Counted from the first letter of the stretch, positions 35,287 to 47,671 are shown. The stretch is 64,000 bases of DNA from Caprella mutica (GCA_947561585.1 CANNZV010000504.1:1-64000); one strand, 5' to 3'. Notes: generated by a model from the sequence alone, not told the origin. Numbers and translations: made by a program.

Positions 35287-38200
35287 ATGGCTTTGACCTC
35301 ACGTCCTGGAAACTTGCGTAATCCAGAAGTGGCTGAACTTTTTGACAGAGATGACCCTGATCGATTATTTGAAGATCTGCGAGAGATTGGACATGGCAGC
35401 TTTGGAGCAGTGTACTATGCCAGGCACCTTCAGTCCAGGGAGGTGGTGGCCATCAAGAAGATGTCCTACAATGGCAAACAGAGTTTAGAGAAATGGCAGG
35501 ACATTTTGAAGGAGATCAGATTTCTTCGGTCCCTGAGACATCCAAACACTGTCAATTACCGTGGTGCTTACCTCAGAGACAACACTGTGTGGCTAGTCAT
35601 GGAATACTGTTTGGGCTCTGCCTCGGATATCATAGAAGTGCATCGGCAGCCTCTCAGGGAAGAAGAGATCAGTGGCATCTGTGAAGGATGTCTGCAAGGT
35701 CTGTCCTACCTCCACTCTCTTTCTAAGATACACAGAGACATCAAGGCTGGCAATGTTCTTCTTACTGAGAATGGTACTGTCAAACTAGCTGATTTCGGAA
35801 GTGCTAGCATAGCCTCTCCTGCTAACAGCTTCGTGGGCACCCCTTACTGGATGGCTCCTGAAGTGATACTGGCTATGGATGAGGGACAGTATGATGGCAA
35901 GGTGAGTTGTATTTAAAGTTAGTATTAGATTTAGTAGTTTGAAAAAAATATCTATTCTGATACAATGGTGTTACAAACTAGATAATTATCTCAATACTTG
36001 ATAGCAGTTCTTTACTAACTAGCTACCTAATATTTCTCAGGTTGATGTCTGGTCACTGGGTATTACATGCATAGAGTTGGCAGAACGTAAGCCCCCCTAC
36101 TTCAACATGAATGCCATGAGTGCCCTCTATCACATTGCACAGAATGAGCCACCCAAACTCTCTGCTCCTGAATGGTCTCGAGACTTCCACCATTTTGTGG
36201 AGTTGTGTCTGCAGAAATCTCCTACTGATAGACCTACATCTGCTCGCTTGCTTTCGGTAAACATTTTGTAGCTCTAGATAATAGTTCGTTGTATATTTGC
36301 AGTCTGAAGAAAGAGCAAAAAATCTTCTGTATATTTTTGCTCTTCATTTTTGGAGAGTAAATATTTTTAAACTGTGAACTAATTAGGTAAATATTTAATT
36401 ATTTTTTCTTTCTTTCCAGCATGAATTCATTTTGAAATATCGATCGAGTCACATAATACTCGATTTGATAGCCAGAACTAAGAAAGCTGTTCGTGAATTT
36501 GACAATCTCAACTATAAGAAGATGAAGAAAATTCTCCTTTATGACACAGAAAGTCAAGCCGATGTTGATACAGCAACTATTGGTGAGAAAATTTGCTATA
36601 ATGTTGCTAGCTGATAAAAATGTTTTCATTAGATTGATTGCCAAAGTTGTCTGATTTTGAAGGAGTATCTTTTTTTCAGTTTTATGTCTAGTTTGCATAG
36701 CTCATTCACTTAAAAGGTTTTGTCCATCCATATATCAGCCTTATGAAGCTTAGTTTGACTCCTGATTTTCCATATAGCTATAGCTAACATGCAATTTATT
36801 TTGATGTCTAATTATTAGCTTTTAGTTATATAATGAGGAGTGATATTTAGTGATCTATTAATTCACAACTAAATTTTGTTCTGAAAAAGATAAAGATTTT
36901 TATCTGCGAAGATAGCAAGAAATTAACGGACTTTATACCGCTTCAGATTCAGGGGAAGAAGACACAGCAGCTGGTGATAGTTCGAAGAGTAACAGCATCA
37001 CCTCTGAACAGTCAATACAGTCTGCTGCAGGGGTCAGTCAAAGCTCTCATTCCTCCTCTACCAACTCCCTACAACACACTCCAGTTCACCATCACCACCA
37101 CCCCTACCACACACCTACTCACCACCACCACTTCCCAGGTGTGGAGCACAACCTCCACCTCCAGCAGAGTGTGTCAAAGCAACACCCACCCATTCCACCT
37201 CACACCAACAACTTTAGTGGCAGTAACAACAACATTAGCAACCATTTCCAGTTGCAGCAACACCATTTCATGACACCCGAACACCATCACCCAAAGCCCA
37301 ATGCTCAAAATACTGACGAACATCTACGTATTAGTCCTAGTAATATAAATTTAAGTCCTAGTGATTCCAAGCAATCTTCTCCAATGCCTTCTTCCACTGC
37401 TCCTGGTGGTGATATTAGTATTAGTAATATTGTAAGTAGTAGTACACCTCCTTCCTCTCGCAGTAGGCCTCTAATTCCTCATCCTAACCATCAGCCTGAT
37501 GTCGTGTCAGATTCCTCATCCGTCCTTCTACCATCCAATGACCTTAATTCTTCTCAATTATCTTTATTGTCCCTCAATTCTCTATCCACCACAAACAATT
37601 CCACTCTAACTGGCGGTGCTCCTCCGCCCATCCCCCAACACTCGGCTTCTAGCAGTCACCAGTCATACGCTGGGCACGAGATTTACCAGAATGTGGCAAC
37701 ACCCAAGGCTGGGCAGTATCCCTCTGGGGTGATGCACCCATCCACTCCTGGGGGGTCAGGCTCTATTCGTAATGGAGGAGGCTCCATTCGAAGCAACTCT
37801 GGTGCTGTAGGATCTATCAAAACTCGACGTACCAGGGTAGGAATACACGCTTCTTTCAACACTAGTTAGTGTGTGCTTTGAGACTGTTGTTATAGCTACA
37901 ATTATTTGGTAATAACTAGCTATTGGTTATTTGGTAATGGCAAAAGCTATAGCTAGGTGATGGTGGTAAAAATCTAACAATCAATTGCTCTCATTTCTTC
38001 AAATCGACTTTAACCGAAAGCTTTCAAAAGTATTTTATTCAAAATTCTTCTCATTTATAAATGATTTGTGTGGAAAATTGAAATGTGAATCTTTTTCATA
38101 TTAATGACATGGTATACCTACTTCTTAATAGACCCACTTGTTTAAGTGTATTTAGTAGCTACAGGGGGACAACTAAGAGTTTAATAGTGTGAGTTCCGAA

Positions 38201-41200
38201 TTATTGGTCTGTTTCACATCTTCTGTTGTATAAGAAAAAACGATATAATCATGATTAAATAATTTTTATTTAAATTGGTATCCATCATCCATGAAGCCTC
38301 TGGTTATCACGGATACCAATTGAAAGGAAACAGAATGCATATTATTAATTATTATACAGTTCTTCTTATATGACCAAAGATGCGAAGCCGACCGATAATT
38401 CGGAACTTACCCTATATAGACATCTGTTTTTACTTTTTGACTTTAAGATAGGTTGTTTGAATGGTTGTTTGAATTGTGTTTTTACATGCTGTTACTAACA
38501 ACAAGAACTAATGCTAACTTTTTACTAACAAATATTCAGTGTTGATGCATGCTCACTGTGTAAAAAGAACGCTATGTACATATTTTGCAGTAATTCATCC
38601 GTATTCATCTAATTTATTCATACAGAGAGTGATTCAATTCTTTTTGTGATTAAGCAACATGAAATGTTTGATTAATTGCATTATTTTGAACTATTTGAAA
38701 TTCTTTCTTTAAAAGATAATTACAAATTCTCAATTCACAACCTTAAAAAGTTAAAATTATGTTGATTCACTTCTCTTCATATTTCAAAGTAGGTAGCAAA
38801 CTTACCAAATTAATATAGCTAATTCTAGAGAGTATTTAGTTACTCTATCAAAGCTGCTGGCACAATGAAAAATATAGCACTATTTCTGCGAGTGCCGGCA
38901 TATTTCTACTTTTAACCCTTTTTGGTCTGACCGAATTTGAGAGGATTCTTTACACAAAGATATTCAGTAAACCAGCGTCTCGAATTATATGATTTGTTGT
39001 CAGTTAATAGCTTTTATCTTAATAATGTACTGGGCAAAATGTTATTTACCAAAGATTGATAAGAAGGAATAGTGTTATTATATTGAATGAATTCAGTTTG
39101 TTGAGCTTAAATTCCTCAGTCAGTCTTTTAAGGGTTGAATTGTATTTATCTAGTTAATTAGTTTCTTTTCAGAAGAAGTGGAATAGAATCTATGACAACA
39201 GTTTATATGATTGTTGTTTCAAACTCTTAGGTAGATGGTTAATATTCCAGTTTGACATTTATACCAACATTTATATGTATGTAGCCATGTTGTTATTTGA
39301 AATATTAAAGTCTTTACTGGAAAGATAATTCCTAAGTGAATTGAAACTGTTCTAGCTAAGTAGGATCAAATTATAAGTTTAATTTACTAACTTCACCAGT
39401 AGTTCTTAACTTCATTTCCAGGTGCACTCCCCCATTCACACACAAACTAACACACACACTCTCCCCCCCCCCATCCCTCTCTGAAAATTCTAGACATCCT
39501 CTCCTTGATCTGGTCTTCCCTTTTCACCTGTCCCTTAACTGTGGCTAACTCTTAAGATGACTAACTGTGCTCATACAATAGTGTTGCATATATTAATCAT
39601 TAACTTGACATCTTTGCCCTTTCATAGTGGGGCCATGTTTTAAAGTGTGGCTGGTAAATTATTACTAATCTGTCACACTATGAGTCATGGTCACCATTTT
39701 AGTAATAGAATGAGTATATTGGTTGCTTAATACTAATCATTAATCTTACCTAGGGTAGGTTAAAAGTTATCAGACTGTTCCGCCATTCTCAATCATACAA
39801 GAAAATGTATATAAATTAAATAATGCAGGTATCTTGGATACCAATTGAAATATAAGTTTAATTTTAAGTGTATACATTTTTTCTTATGATCGAAAATGTT
39901 GAACTTTCCTATAACTTGTAGCTTATCCTATATATTTCTAAGAAAATCACTCTATGTCATTTGTTTAAAGTGTATAAATAAGAGAACAGTAGCTAGTTCA
40001 TGATGGTCATTTATATTTCTGATATTTTATAGAGTTAATGATAGTTATCCTCAGGGATGCTATCTTTAAGCTGTCTGTGGTGAATGGAAGAAAGTAAATT
40101 AGTGCCATGGGGTCCCGAACTGTTGTAAAATGGATTATACATTGCCTTCTCATTATTACAATGTTTATAAATTTGTCAACACCACTTGCAGTTTTACAGG
40201 ATAGAGCTAGGGATTTGCTCTTCAACTACGAGGTCTTAGATTTTGTGTTAGGTAGGCTCTTAAGCTTCATTTACTATCACCTCTTCATTTTCCTCTTCCC
40301 TACCGTGAGTGCAGTCACCGGTAAGTGACTGCATTCACAGAGTAGTTTTTTGCATCAATTAGTATTGTCACCAATGGTTGTAGGTGACTTTGTTCATAGT
40401 AGAAATTTATTTTCTGACTGTTTCTTCCAGTCCCTCGTATATAATATCTTTCTGACTTCACCGATATGACCTTTTGCTTCGAAGCAGACGTTAATCTTCT
40501 GCTAATTAATTTTTTATCTGGTAACATACATATATAGCTATTTTTCTCAATACAATTTATTGGCTTTCTGTAGAGCTGAATATTTCTGTCTGAAATATCA
40601 ATGCTCTCCATTTTAAACTATTTTGTATTGATTTAAAATAAGTTTGCAGTGAAAAAATTAGCTGCCTTTTTTTGGTTAAATCAATTTAATTGGGAATCTT
40701 CATTTCAATAGGACAAGAGAGAAGTTAATGAATTGATATACCACTAACAATTGTACTCTTAACTCTAAAAAATTATCATTATAGTTATTTGATAAATTAA
40801 ATTGACCTAACCAATTTGATTTATCATAAAATTTCATTGGTAAAGTTGACCATTAAAAAATTACTTGATAAATGAAATTAACAAAACCAATTTTTTAATC
40901 ATAAAATTTCATTTCTAAATTTAGCTCTAAAGTGTCTCGTGATCCCTTAGGGTGGCCCCAGCCTACACCCTGTGGCTGACCAGAGTCTGTCGCTGGTTGC
41001 TAGGGAGAATGCAGCAGCTGCTGGAGGAGAGCCTAACCCTCTCGAGAGGAGGAGGGGCAACTTCGAGACATTACGCACCACCTCCATCATCAGCAAACAG
41101 AACAAAGACCATCAGCCTGGGGACATTGGTGATGCACTCTCAGGCTATAAGCGCATCAGGAGAGAGCACCAAAGGGCTCAGCTCAAGGTTAGTCGCAGAG

Positions 41201-44200
41201 AAAACTAGATATAACAAATAATGTTATAATTAGAGCTAGGACATTGGAGCACTTAAAAAAGAGCAGTAGTAGCGGTTAAAACGAGCACTTGTAGCGCTAT
41301 AAATGTGCAGTAGGAGCGATAGAAAAGAGCATTTGGGGCACTTATCGGGGCATTTGGGGCACTTATCAGTGCATTTGGGGACAGTTATTGGTGCATTTGA
41401 GGCAGTTTTTGGAGTGTTTCATGCACCGAAAGAAAAAAAGAAAAAGAATTTTAACGAGGTTTTGTTTTTTGAAGAGTTTTTGGATATACACAAGAATTAT
41501 CTTTAATTTTACCCATAAATAATTCATTTTGAAAAATCATTATGTAAATATGTAAGGCTCAAAGGTATTGTGCAATACTTGAAAAAACATTAGAGAGAGA
41601 ACAATAGATATTGAAACCAAAACGAACGTATACAGTACATATAATAATTGGAATCTATATTGAGTCTATAATGATACAGAAAATTCTAGAATCACATGTT
41701 GTTGAAGTTTGGTAAGAATGTGAAAGTTAACCCATATTAACAAGATAAAAACATTACTTCCTTAACATTTTTTTTGACACTTCATCGTCTATCTGAGACC
41801 AAATATTTCAATAAAAAGAATAATCTCTACTTCTGTGGAAGTAACAGGGGCACTAGCATAGCGGGAACCATCTTAGGAGTCAATTCGGGAAAGATTTCAG
41901 TCTGACTTCTTCACTACGCCTTGCAAAACATTCAACCCAGTATTTACTTACTCAAACAAATGTACGAAAAAATAAGGTATGTAAAATAAAACAAAGATAT
42001 TAGCAGCTAAATAGATATGAATTACGTGAAAATCTAAGGATAATATTAGAATAGTTACACCTCTTTTTAATTTTTATACAACTTTTCTAATCAAAGAAAA
42101 TGTATAGGAAAAGGGTAACAAAATTAAATCATTAAAAAAACTGAACAACAATACATTAACTCATTAAGTGAATATAATCAAATTAAATCAATGCATGACT
42201 AGATTAATGGTAGACATAGAATATATTTGTTAAACCAAATAATTTAGAGATGTCATTGTATAGGAGCTACATGGCCCTTACAGAACGGATATTTTTGCCC
42301 GATAAAAGATCGTCCGCTGTACGAGCTTAACCTGTACCTACTATGATTTCTGTTCAACATTTGAAATTAGTTAGCTATCAACAAGAATTACGGATACAAT
42401 TTCTTTGACTGTACCTAGGCAATAGCACACAAACACATACCCTGGTATTTCACAGAAGCTATCTCTCTATCAATATCAAATTCGTATTTTAACCTATTTT
42501 TACTTTAAGAATATTTATACGAACTAATTATTGGTAATATGAAGGATGGGGAAAGAAATGTATAAATTAAAAAGGTTGCCCAAATAAACAGTCTCAGCAA
42601 TCACTGCCAGATAACTATGTGAAATTAGTTCGATCATTCACGTTTAAGCAGCAACCATTAAATAGCTACATTTAAAAGTACAGTTATCCACCCGGTAAGA
42701 ATGATACAGTTATTTGACATTACTCAATCTTAGTGCGCAATAGAAGTCAACCAGAGTACATATGGATCATTTGCAGCATTTTGGGGCGTTTATAGCGTTT
42801 GGAGCATTATGAGCGCTAGTAGCATTTAACTTATAAATGCTCCAATGTCCGAGCCTTAGTTATAATAATAATATTTTCTTTAATTTTGAATATCTAATAG
42901 TATTCTCTCTTGAATAGGGTAAAATATTAATAATCGGTCAATTTCACATTTTCGGTCGTAGCTATAAGGAAAAACGGTATATTTTAATTTATTGTAATAA
43001 TTATTATTGGTGTCCATGATAGCTGCAAGTTTCATGGATACCAATTACAATTATTATATCATTTTCTCATATATGACCGAAAATGTGAAACCGATTAATA
43101 ATTTGTTACTTACCCTAACTCTATTTTCAATATAACTACTTCATAATATTGTGGAATCAAGACGTGATGATAGCTAATGTGAATTAACTCCATATGTTTC
43201 TACCTGATGTTGAGAGTGTCATTCCTTTTTCAGTTGGAGGAGAAGTGTCGGGTTGAGATGGAGGGTCACAAACACATGTTGGACAAAGAGTATGAGAACT
43301 TGTTGCTGCAGTTCAGCAAAGAACTCGAAAAACTAAGACTTGTGAGTAGCTTTGAACAATAGAAGTCAAATTATAACTTCTAATTCGCTCATTAATGGGT
43401 GAAGTTGTCTATAACAGAAAATCACTACTGTAACCTCTAACGGTAAAATGTATTGCAAGAAATTCAACTCCTGTCAGTATTCAGTGTAATTGAAGTAGCT
43501 ATCTATATTTCCTCATTTTCCTGATAACTTTATTGTGTACTTATGCAAGATTATTCTCTCTAAAGTTCAAAGAAATAATATCAGGGTGGAATAGTTTATT
43601 ATTTATTAGCTAATGCGATAAAATTATGTAGCTACACTGAGTAAGGACTGTCAAGTGGTTATTATTTAATAAGTAAGATTACTTTTTTAAATAAAGTAAC
43701 TACAGATGATAATCTAAACCAGTGTTTCTTAAATTTTGGTTTGTTTCTTCAGGCATTTACCCACTTGAATAGTTTTGTTACCCTATATCAATATGATAAG
43801 AAAAATTAATACTGTTAATGTAATAAGCAATAGTGCAATACTAAGTGGCTGTAGCCTATACTTCGATAAATTATGGACAGAAAATATTGCAGAAAAGAAA
43901 GTATTGTAACCAGCTAATTCAAAATAAACAGAAAATTACAATTATCTACTTCGTTACCATATGAAATATTCAAATTACCCACAGGTTAATTAACCCTGGT
44001 TTGGACATTCTTCCTTAGCTCCACAAACATGACAAGGAATGACTCATTGCTTCTATATGCAGAAACGTGACAAGGAGCAAGAGAAGAAATTGAAAATGTA
44101 TCTCATTTACCACTAATAACTCATTGCTTCTATCCGCAGAAACATGACAAGGAGCAAGAGAAGAAATTGAAAATGTATCTCATTTACCACTAATGACTCA

Positions 44201-47200
44201 TTGCTTCTATCCGCAGAAACATGACAAGGAGCAAGAGAAGAAATTGAAAATGTATCTCATTTACCACTAATAACTCATTGCTTCTATCCGCAGAAACATG
44301 ACAAGGAGCAAGAAAAGAAAGGAGACAGTACTTCAGTGGCTGTCAAGAGACTACAGACAGACATAGCCAACAGACACTCTCTAGACCTTAAAACCTTCCA
44401 GCAACACTGCAAAAAGCATTTTAAGGAGAACATAGAGAAGTGGAAAAAAGATCTCTCCGATGCTAATGCCAGCAAGAAACAAAAGGAGGCAACACTGCAG
44501 TGAGAATATTAGGCAACTAACTAGTAGTTACAGCTCTATTTGCTAGATACTCTTCTATTTCTAATATCTAACTAAATATAAATTTATATCTACCTGTTGT
44601 CTTCTAAATATATATTTTTTTAGTGTTAGCTACCCGAAAAATCCTTCTTATAAAGAATTAAAAATGTGTTTTATGATTAATTGTACTTTTATGTTTTTCA
44701 TCAATAAATCTGTATTCGTAAATGATTAGGTGTACATCAAATTAGATTATATTTTTTTAAATTATTTTTCTGTAGCTAACTCAGAAGGAATGTTGGCTGA
44801 TTAACTAAAGAGTGTATCTAAACTAGTAACTCTATTTCAGAACTCAGCGTGAGTACCTCAAAGCCAACGAGCAAGCGGAGGAAGCCAAGCTACTTGAGAG
44901 TCAGGCAGATTATTTGCAGCTGGAGACACGCAAGTTCAGGCGCAGAGGACTCCTCTCTTGCTTTGGAAGGCAGCAAGACCTTCTGAAGGAAGAGCTACTG
45001 AAGAGGGAGTTGCAGCTTGACACTGCCCATAAGATGTTGCTCAGGTGAATAGTCCATTTATATAGTCATAAACAAGTTCTCGTCGTATCACGCCACAAGG
45101 ATACTATGAATATTCTTCTTGTTGGTACACCAGTAACTAGCTAACTATTGAATCAATAATATTTTATATTTTGATGAAATAGTTATGTTTTGTAATGTTG
45201 AAATATTTAGATTAATTACATACACGTGTACAAATACAGGTAAAATTCATATACCGGAAGAAATTGCAAATTGAGTTTGTATGCATGGTAAAATATAAAA
45301 GAATTTAATAAGAAACTAAACTAAAATCTATTTCTCCAATTCAAATTTCGTTTTCCCTCTTCAGACACCAGCAACAGACACAAGAGCTTGAGAGGAGGCA
45401 ACAGAAAGCCATTCACGCCCTCAAGGAAGAGCAGATGAACAGGCAGCATGGTGCTGAGCTCAACAGTCAGCACGAGTACATGAAGCGCATTGAGAAAGAA
45501 CTCCACAAGAAGCATGTGCTGCAGCAGAAACAGCAGCCTAAGAGTCTCAAGCAGAAAGAGATTGAGATTCGCAGGCAATTCAGAGACACCATTAATATAC
45601 AGAGGCAACAGTACAAGGAATACAAGCAGCAGGTGTGTATGTATTGAGTACAAGCAGCAGGTGTGTATGTATTGAGTACAAGCAGCAGGTGTGTATGTAT
45701 TGAGTACAAGCAGCAGGTGTAATTGTGTATTGAGTACAAGCAGCAGCAGGTGTGTCTGTGTATTGAGTAGCTACAAGCAGCAGCAGGTGTGTCTGTGTAT
45801 TGAGTAGCTACAAGCAGCAGCAGGTGTGTTAGTGAGTGAGTGTGATTAAAAAGATATTTTATTATTATATTAATTGGTATCTATGATAACCGAAGGTATC
45901 ATGTATACTAACAAATTAAAAGGTAAATAAGTATTATATTTTTTCCTTACGCGTCCAAAAATGTGTAACGATAACTCTTCCCCTAATTTTTTATTTCTCC
46001 CACCCCCAGGTAATGGCCAAGACGCCCCGAGAAGAGCAGAGGGCAATCATCAAGAGACTGAAGGAGGACCAGCGCCGCAAACTTGCAATGCTGGCTGATC
46101 AGTACGAGCAAAGTATCACTGAGATGCTGCAGAGACAGAGCTTCAAACTCGATGAGTGTCAGGTGAGTGACAATTCTTGTATGCCTTTTCATCAATAAAT
46201 TGTTTCATTCTTGTACTGTAAAAGCGATAAAAAACATTGACCAGGTAGCTAATCATAAAACTCAACTATTTGAAAAAATTTATTTGTTGTTGAAAAATAG
46301 TTATGAACTAGCTACACAATTGTAATCTAATAATTTAGACCTCTTTTCTTAATTTCATTTTGATTAAAACTAAATTGTTAATAGAGAACTTGACTTTATT
46401 TGAACCACTGTGACTAATCTAATGTATGTTCTTCATAAGGATAAAAAAGTTTATTGATGAAAAGTACAAAAACTGAACTATAATTCATCAAGCCCTTTTA
46501 TAATTTTGTTTTGGGCATATTACTGAGGTAGCTATTACTAATCTTTTTCCAATATCATAATTCTAAACCGTTGTGGCTTATTTTGGCAGGAGATAGAGCA
46601 GTCGCAGACAACAGACAAGCTGCAGCGTGAGCTGAACCTCCTAACAGACTATCAGGAGCGTAACAGGCAGGCCAGTGAACAACAGAGGGCCAGAGAGCGC
46701 AGGGAACTGGAAGACAGGATCAACATGCGCAGTACTGTGCTGCAGCAGAAGATGAATGAAGAGGTGGTGAGTGATGCATATAGAGGATCAACACTGACTA
46801 TTATCTATTAGTAATACTATTTATAAGTTCATCTCTAAATGAATGCCGCAGCAAAGAAAATGGTGTGTGAGGAAACTCTACGATTGAATAAACGTACCAG
46901 TTTTATATGTACATGTAGATAAGGGATTTTTTCATGCTGTAATTTTGTTTACAGCATGAATAAACGCGCAGTAGGTATAAACTATAAAGTATAGATATAG
47001 TTTGACTCAATGTGCGTACTAGAGTACTAATGATGATGTACTAGAGTACTAATGATGATGTACTAGAGTACTAAGTAAATGCAGAGGTTGTTTAAAAACC
47101 ATGTTGTGGTTAATTTCATTTTACTGCACCGTATGTTTAGCCGTAGCTATGAACACTAGCCACTTACCATATCTTTTTATAAAGTTTAAGTGAAGTTTCT

Positions 47201-47611
47201 CATATCCATTCAGCAGATACTCATTTTTGCCAATGTCTCCATTCTAGGTTCGCTTTGAGCATGAGCGCAATGAGCGTATTAGACTGATGCAGGAGAAGCA
47301 AGGTCGGGAGCTTGAAGACTTTGACAAGGAGAGTGCTAGGATGGGTTACTCGTGAGTTGTATATGCTTTCACAAAATAGACGGCATTGTTAATTCTTTTA
47401 TGAAGGCTTGTAATGATTACTTCCTATATTTATACTTTTTCCTATGTAGCTTCACCTAATCTAAGACTTTTTTCGTCTCTGAAACAGTGCAACGCAGATA
47501 GCAGACTCTACGAATGAGCGCTGGCCTGAAGAGTTCAATCTCTCCTCCCAGATGCTTTCCCTGACCCTCTCTTCTCAACACAGCTCTGCTGCCGCAACCA
47601 GCAAGACCTAG
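35287..47611 (+). CDS. Tao: Tao/TAOK serine-threonine kinase (13 coding exons)
   Basis: A STE20-family MAP3K; by family knowledge TAO kinases activate p38/JNK MAP2Ks and the Hippo kinase and act on microtubules. Coding exons: 35287-35901, 36041-36256, 36420-36582, 36947-37836, 40951-41187, 43234-43341, 44294-44499, 44841-45044, 45365-45632, 46010-46162, 46590-46766, 47248-47351 and 47488-47611. All introns are GT-AG and phases match, giving 1154 residues. Kinase domain about 28-285: glycine loop GHGSFGAV 35-42, K57 in VAIKK, HRD 149-151, DFG 169-171, S181 in the activation loop, APE. These numbers equal those of vertebrate TAOK1, which supports this start. A His/Ser/Asn-rich linker follows, containing [12 protein letters not shown]. 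From exon 5 the protein is nearly continuous coiled coil ([45 protein letters not shown]). The tail is short. Three boundary-spanning tandem duplications occur in the gene. Confidence 0.96.
38187..38412. mobile_element. Family 1 MITE in Tao intron 4
   Basis: Flanked by TA. Left GTGTGAGTTCCGAATTATTG, right ATAATTCGGAACTTACCC; the centre is an inverted ATTGGTATCC/GGATACCAAT. Length 226 bp. It also contains the inner motif of the family, a CACAT-TT-GGT-ATAAGAAAAA stretch. Confidence 0.7.
39753..39928. mobile_element. Family 1 MITE in Tao intron 4, diverged
   Basis: TA-flanked, left GGGTAGGTTAAAAGTTATC, centre GGTATCTTGGATACCAATTG, right TCTTATGATCGAAAATG and TAGCTTATCC. Length 176 bp. Confidence 0.55.
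40060..40495 (+). repeat. Family S interspersed repeat in Tao intron 4
   Basis: TGTGGTGAATGGAAGAAAG, GGGTCCCGAACTGTTG, CAACTACGAGGTCTTAGATT and CGAAGCAGACGTTAATC. Sense orientation relative to Tao, as the HPS3 copy is relative to HPS3. Confidence 0.55.
41231..42858. mobile_element. hAT-type element in Tao intron 5
   Basis: Starts TAGAGCTAGGACATTGGAGC and ends GCTCCAATGTCCGAGCCTTA, with GTTATAAT duplicated exactly at 41223-41230 and 42859-42866. The subterminal region repeats GAGCATTTGGGGCACTTATC-like units (41290-41420, 42775-42830). It begins only 43 bp after the exon 5 donor. No transposase; a fragment of the CAGGT-AAGCTCGTACA MITE is at 41940-42334. Confidence 0.88.
42917..43115. mobile_element. 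Family 1 MITE in Tao intron 5
   Basis: Flanked by TA: left GGGTAAAATATTAATAATCG with CACATTTTCGGTCGTA, centre TTGGTGTCCATGATAGCTGC inverted against TTTCATGGATACCAATTA, right TGACCGAAAATGTGAAACCG and TTACTTACCC. One of the clearest copies. Confidence 0.75.
44025..44293 (+). repeat. Tandem array of the Tao exon 7 splice acceptor (77-bp units)
   Basis: AAACATGACAAGGAGCAAGA, the first bases of Tao exon 7, together with its preceding CATTGCTTCTATCCGCAG, is repeated at exactly 77-bp spacing: acceptor-proximal exon starts at 44063, 44140, 44217 and 44294. A fifth, internally deleted copy starts at 44025. Each upstream unit copies the first 27 nt of the exon, then departs into ATTTACCACTAATGACTC, which carries an in-frame stop and a branch-point-like CTAAT. 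Only the last acceptor opens the full exon. Confidence 0.93.
45621..45835 (+). repeat. Tandem array of the Tao exon 9 splice donor (28-37-bp units)
   Basis: The last 12 bases of exon 9 and its donor, TACAAGCAGCAG|GTGTGT, recur seven times. GT dinucleotides are at 45633, 45661, 45689, 45717, 45750, 45787 and 45824 (spacing 28, 28, 28, 33, 37, 37). Later units gain an extra CAG and a TAGC. Reading past the first donor gives VCMY and then TGA at 45645-45647, so use of any later donor would truncate the protein. Confidence 0.93.
45845..45983. mobile_element. Partial family 1 MITE ending 26 bp before a Tao acceptor
   Basis: Centre ATTGGTATCTATGATAACCG and GGTATCATGTATACTAAC, right half CCTTACGCGTCCAAAAATGT and AACTCTTCCCC. 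The left half is missing or overlaps the donor array. The element directly abuts the pyrimidine tract of the exon 10 acceptor (46009). Confidence 0.5.
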
Positions 47612-47671
47612 CGCTCTGTTGCCTCAACCAGAAAGACCTAGCGCTCTGCTACAGCAACCAGCAAGACCTAG
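47582..47671 (+). repeat. 30-bp tandem repeat containing the Tao stop codon (three in-frame TAGs)
   Basis: Three 30-bp units of the form GCTCTGCTGCCGCAACCAGC followed by AAGACCTAG. The first unit encodes the Tao C-terminus and stop (47609-47611). The second and third keep the same frame and end in TAG at 47639-47641 and 47669-47671. Read-through would add ten residues per unit. Confidence 0.93.

Larger units (their letters stand above)
37837..40950 (+). other. Tao intron 4
   Basis: A 3.1-kb intron that opens GTAGGAATAC and closes GATCCCTTAG. It contains two family 1 MITEs (38187-38412, 39753-39928), a family S repeat (40060-40495) and, just before the acceptor (about 40785-40925), two imperfect copies of a module with AACCAATTT and ATCATAAAATTTCATT. 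No extra exon is needed. Confidence 0.75.

Noticed and set aside
45321..45739. Minus-strand ORFs rich in Leu across Tao exon 9 and its donor array
   Set aside because: Antisense to a conserved coiled-coil exon and then to the tandem repeat; no motif of their own.
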